Source: Casuarius casuarius | Lineage: Eukaryota > Chordata > Aves > Casuariiformes > Casuariidae | Assembly (NCBI GenBank): GCA_003342895.1 | Contig: PTFA01000087.1 | Span: 374,743-438,742, forward strand | DNA length: 64,000 nucleotides | Reading direction: 5' to 3' | Shown: one piece after another, positions 63,018 through 64,000 of the stretch | How the letters are laid out: each line of letters starts with the position of its first letter | How positions within the stretch are numbered: the stretch's first letter is position 1 | Notes under the pieces: generated by a model | What the model was told of the DNA's origin: nothing | Seen by the model: the letters and a program-made list of their open reading frames with translations, nothing else | Database searches by the model: none | Made by a program: the position numbers and the translations under genes

Positions 63018-64000
63018 ACCCTCTATAGTTATTTCAAAGTGCTTTGGTAAGCAATATCTGAGGACATTACATGTGTTCAAAATGCTAAAAATACATGTCT
63101 AAGAGGGCAGGGAAAAGATCAAATCACTCAAAAGTAAATTTTCCTTTCCTCCTTTCTATTCAGAAAAAAAAAATCTTAATGCTAAGAAATAGCTTTTTCT
63201 TATGAGAAGCTTTTCTTTTTTCTCCTCTTTGCTGTCCTCATTGATTTCTAGCAGACATCTTTAAAATACTAAGAATACAGAAAGAGGGCTCTAAAAAAAA
63301 TTACCCTTTTTTCTTCTAAACAGCCAAATTGTTAGTAGAAAGAAGGAAAAAGTACTCAAGGGTGAGGATGGGAGAAGGGTAGGAGGAATGAAACAAAATG
63401 CCCCAAAACAAAGGCCGGCACTGAAAATGACACCTCCCAGGGGTCCCGCCCAGGGCTTCTCAGACTCACACATTTGTTTTAAGAGGTAACGCTGCCCTCT
63501 GGTACCCTGGAACATGGTATTTTCAATGCAGCTCCAGAGCTCCAGCAAGCTATTTTTGTCACCTATCCTGGGATCTGACAACTCTCACCAGGGGCTCAGT
63601 TAAACAAGCCTCCAGTTTTTAAACAAAATGGATTTTAATTGAGAAGCACCTGTGGAGAGACAGTCTACTGACATTATTAAAAAGGAAATTTATCCCAGTG
63701 AATCACAGAGGCAGGGGGTGGGGGAGCGAGCAGGGAGGGGGTTTGCAAGCATACGTCATACCTGCAGCACACTACTATTCCTTTCATAAAACTCCCTTGA
63801 AGAAGTGTGTAGGATTTGACTGCACCCCATGAAGGGTGTTTTTCCCAACAAGCTGTTCCCAGGGTGTTGAAAAGCTATCATTCATAAAAAATTATTGAGG
63901 GGGAAGGAGGTAGCAAAGGGGAGTTCAGAAGGCCAGGGATGCCAGTGGAAAACACAGAATGAGACCCTGTGTAAAGCACGCACCTGTTTGTGGCCACCAT
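63018..64000. other. Non-coding stretch to the window end, no gene recognised
   Basis: Mixed composition with A/T-rich and pyrimidine-rich runs, then a G-rich patch at 63714-63741 (listed). No exon, splice pair or promoter could be supported. Confidence 0.5.
63714..63741 (+). other. G-rich cluster, potential G-quadruplex
   Basis: Four G runs (5, 5, 3 and 5) are separated by loops of 1, 8 and 1 nt. One loop exceeds the usual limit of 7, so it is a relaxed-rule motif. Confidence 0.6.

Overview
This is 64 kb of AT-rich vertebrate nuclear DNA in which I can support no protein-coding gene, rRNA or tRNA gene. It is best read as intergenic sequence or the inside of a very large intron. The organism is most likely a bird: two fragments begin with the reverse complement of the avian CR1 LINE 3' end (around 18930 and 31253), a CR1 reverse-transcriptase fragment sits at the left edge, and the other repeats are old, diverged amniote families at low density. 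A crocodilian or turtle is not excluded. The open frames present (longest 143 codons) lack recognisable domains and are about what chance gives in 64 kb of AT-rich DNA.

Layout. 1-240 is a CR1 reverse-transcriptase remnant. 1785-2320 is a decayed Ty3/Gypsy-type pol remnant covering the end of RNase H and the start of integrase, which is the most unusual mobile element here. From 3 kb to 54 kb there are scattered fragments of the ancient amniote CORE-SINE/MIR family (3215, 7835, 13562, 17745, 22203, 33490, 53891). The piece at 7835-8135 is the most complete. Small palindromic non-autonomous elements lie at 14594 and 44902, with weaker candidates at 4486 and 59139. CR1 3' ends lie at 18930 and 31253, and an L3-like CR1-clade tail at 49872. 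A GC-rich block with internal repeats occupies 25900-26250. Near the right edge, 62800-63017 looks like a tRNA-derived SINE on the minus strand, with A-box-like and B-box-like segments at tRNA spacing.

The pattern that the repeat families do not explain is a set of short perfect hairpins. Five have stems of 11-12 bp and loops of only 5-6 nt (17421, 25108, 26464, 38024, 60004). One shares bases with a second, competing hairpin and another abuts a second inverted repeat. By a rough hand estimate this is many times the chance expectation. It may record replication template-switch events or decayed palindromic elements. No genes were found, so nothing can be said about genes acting together. All family assignments rest on remembered consensus features, not on a database search.
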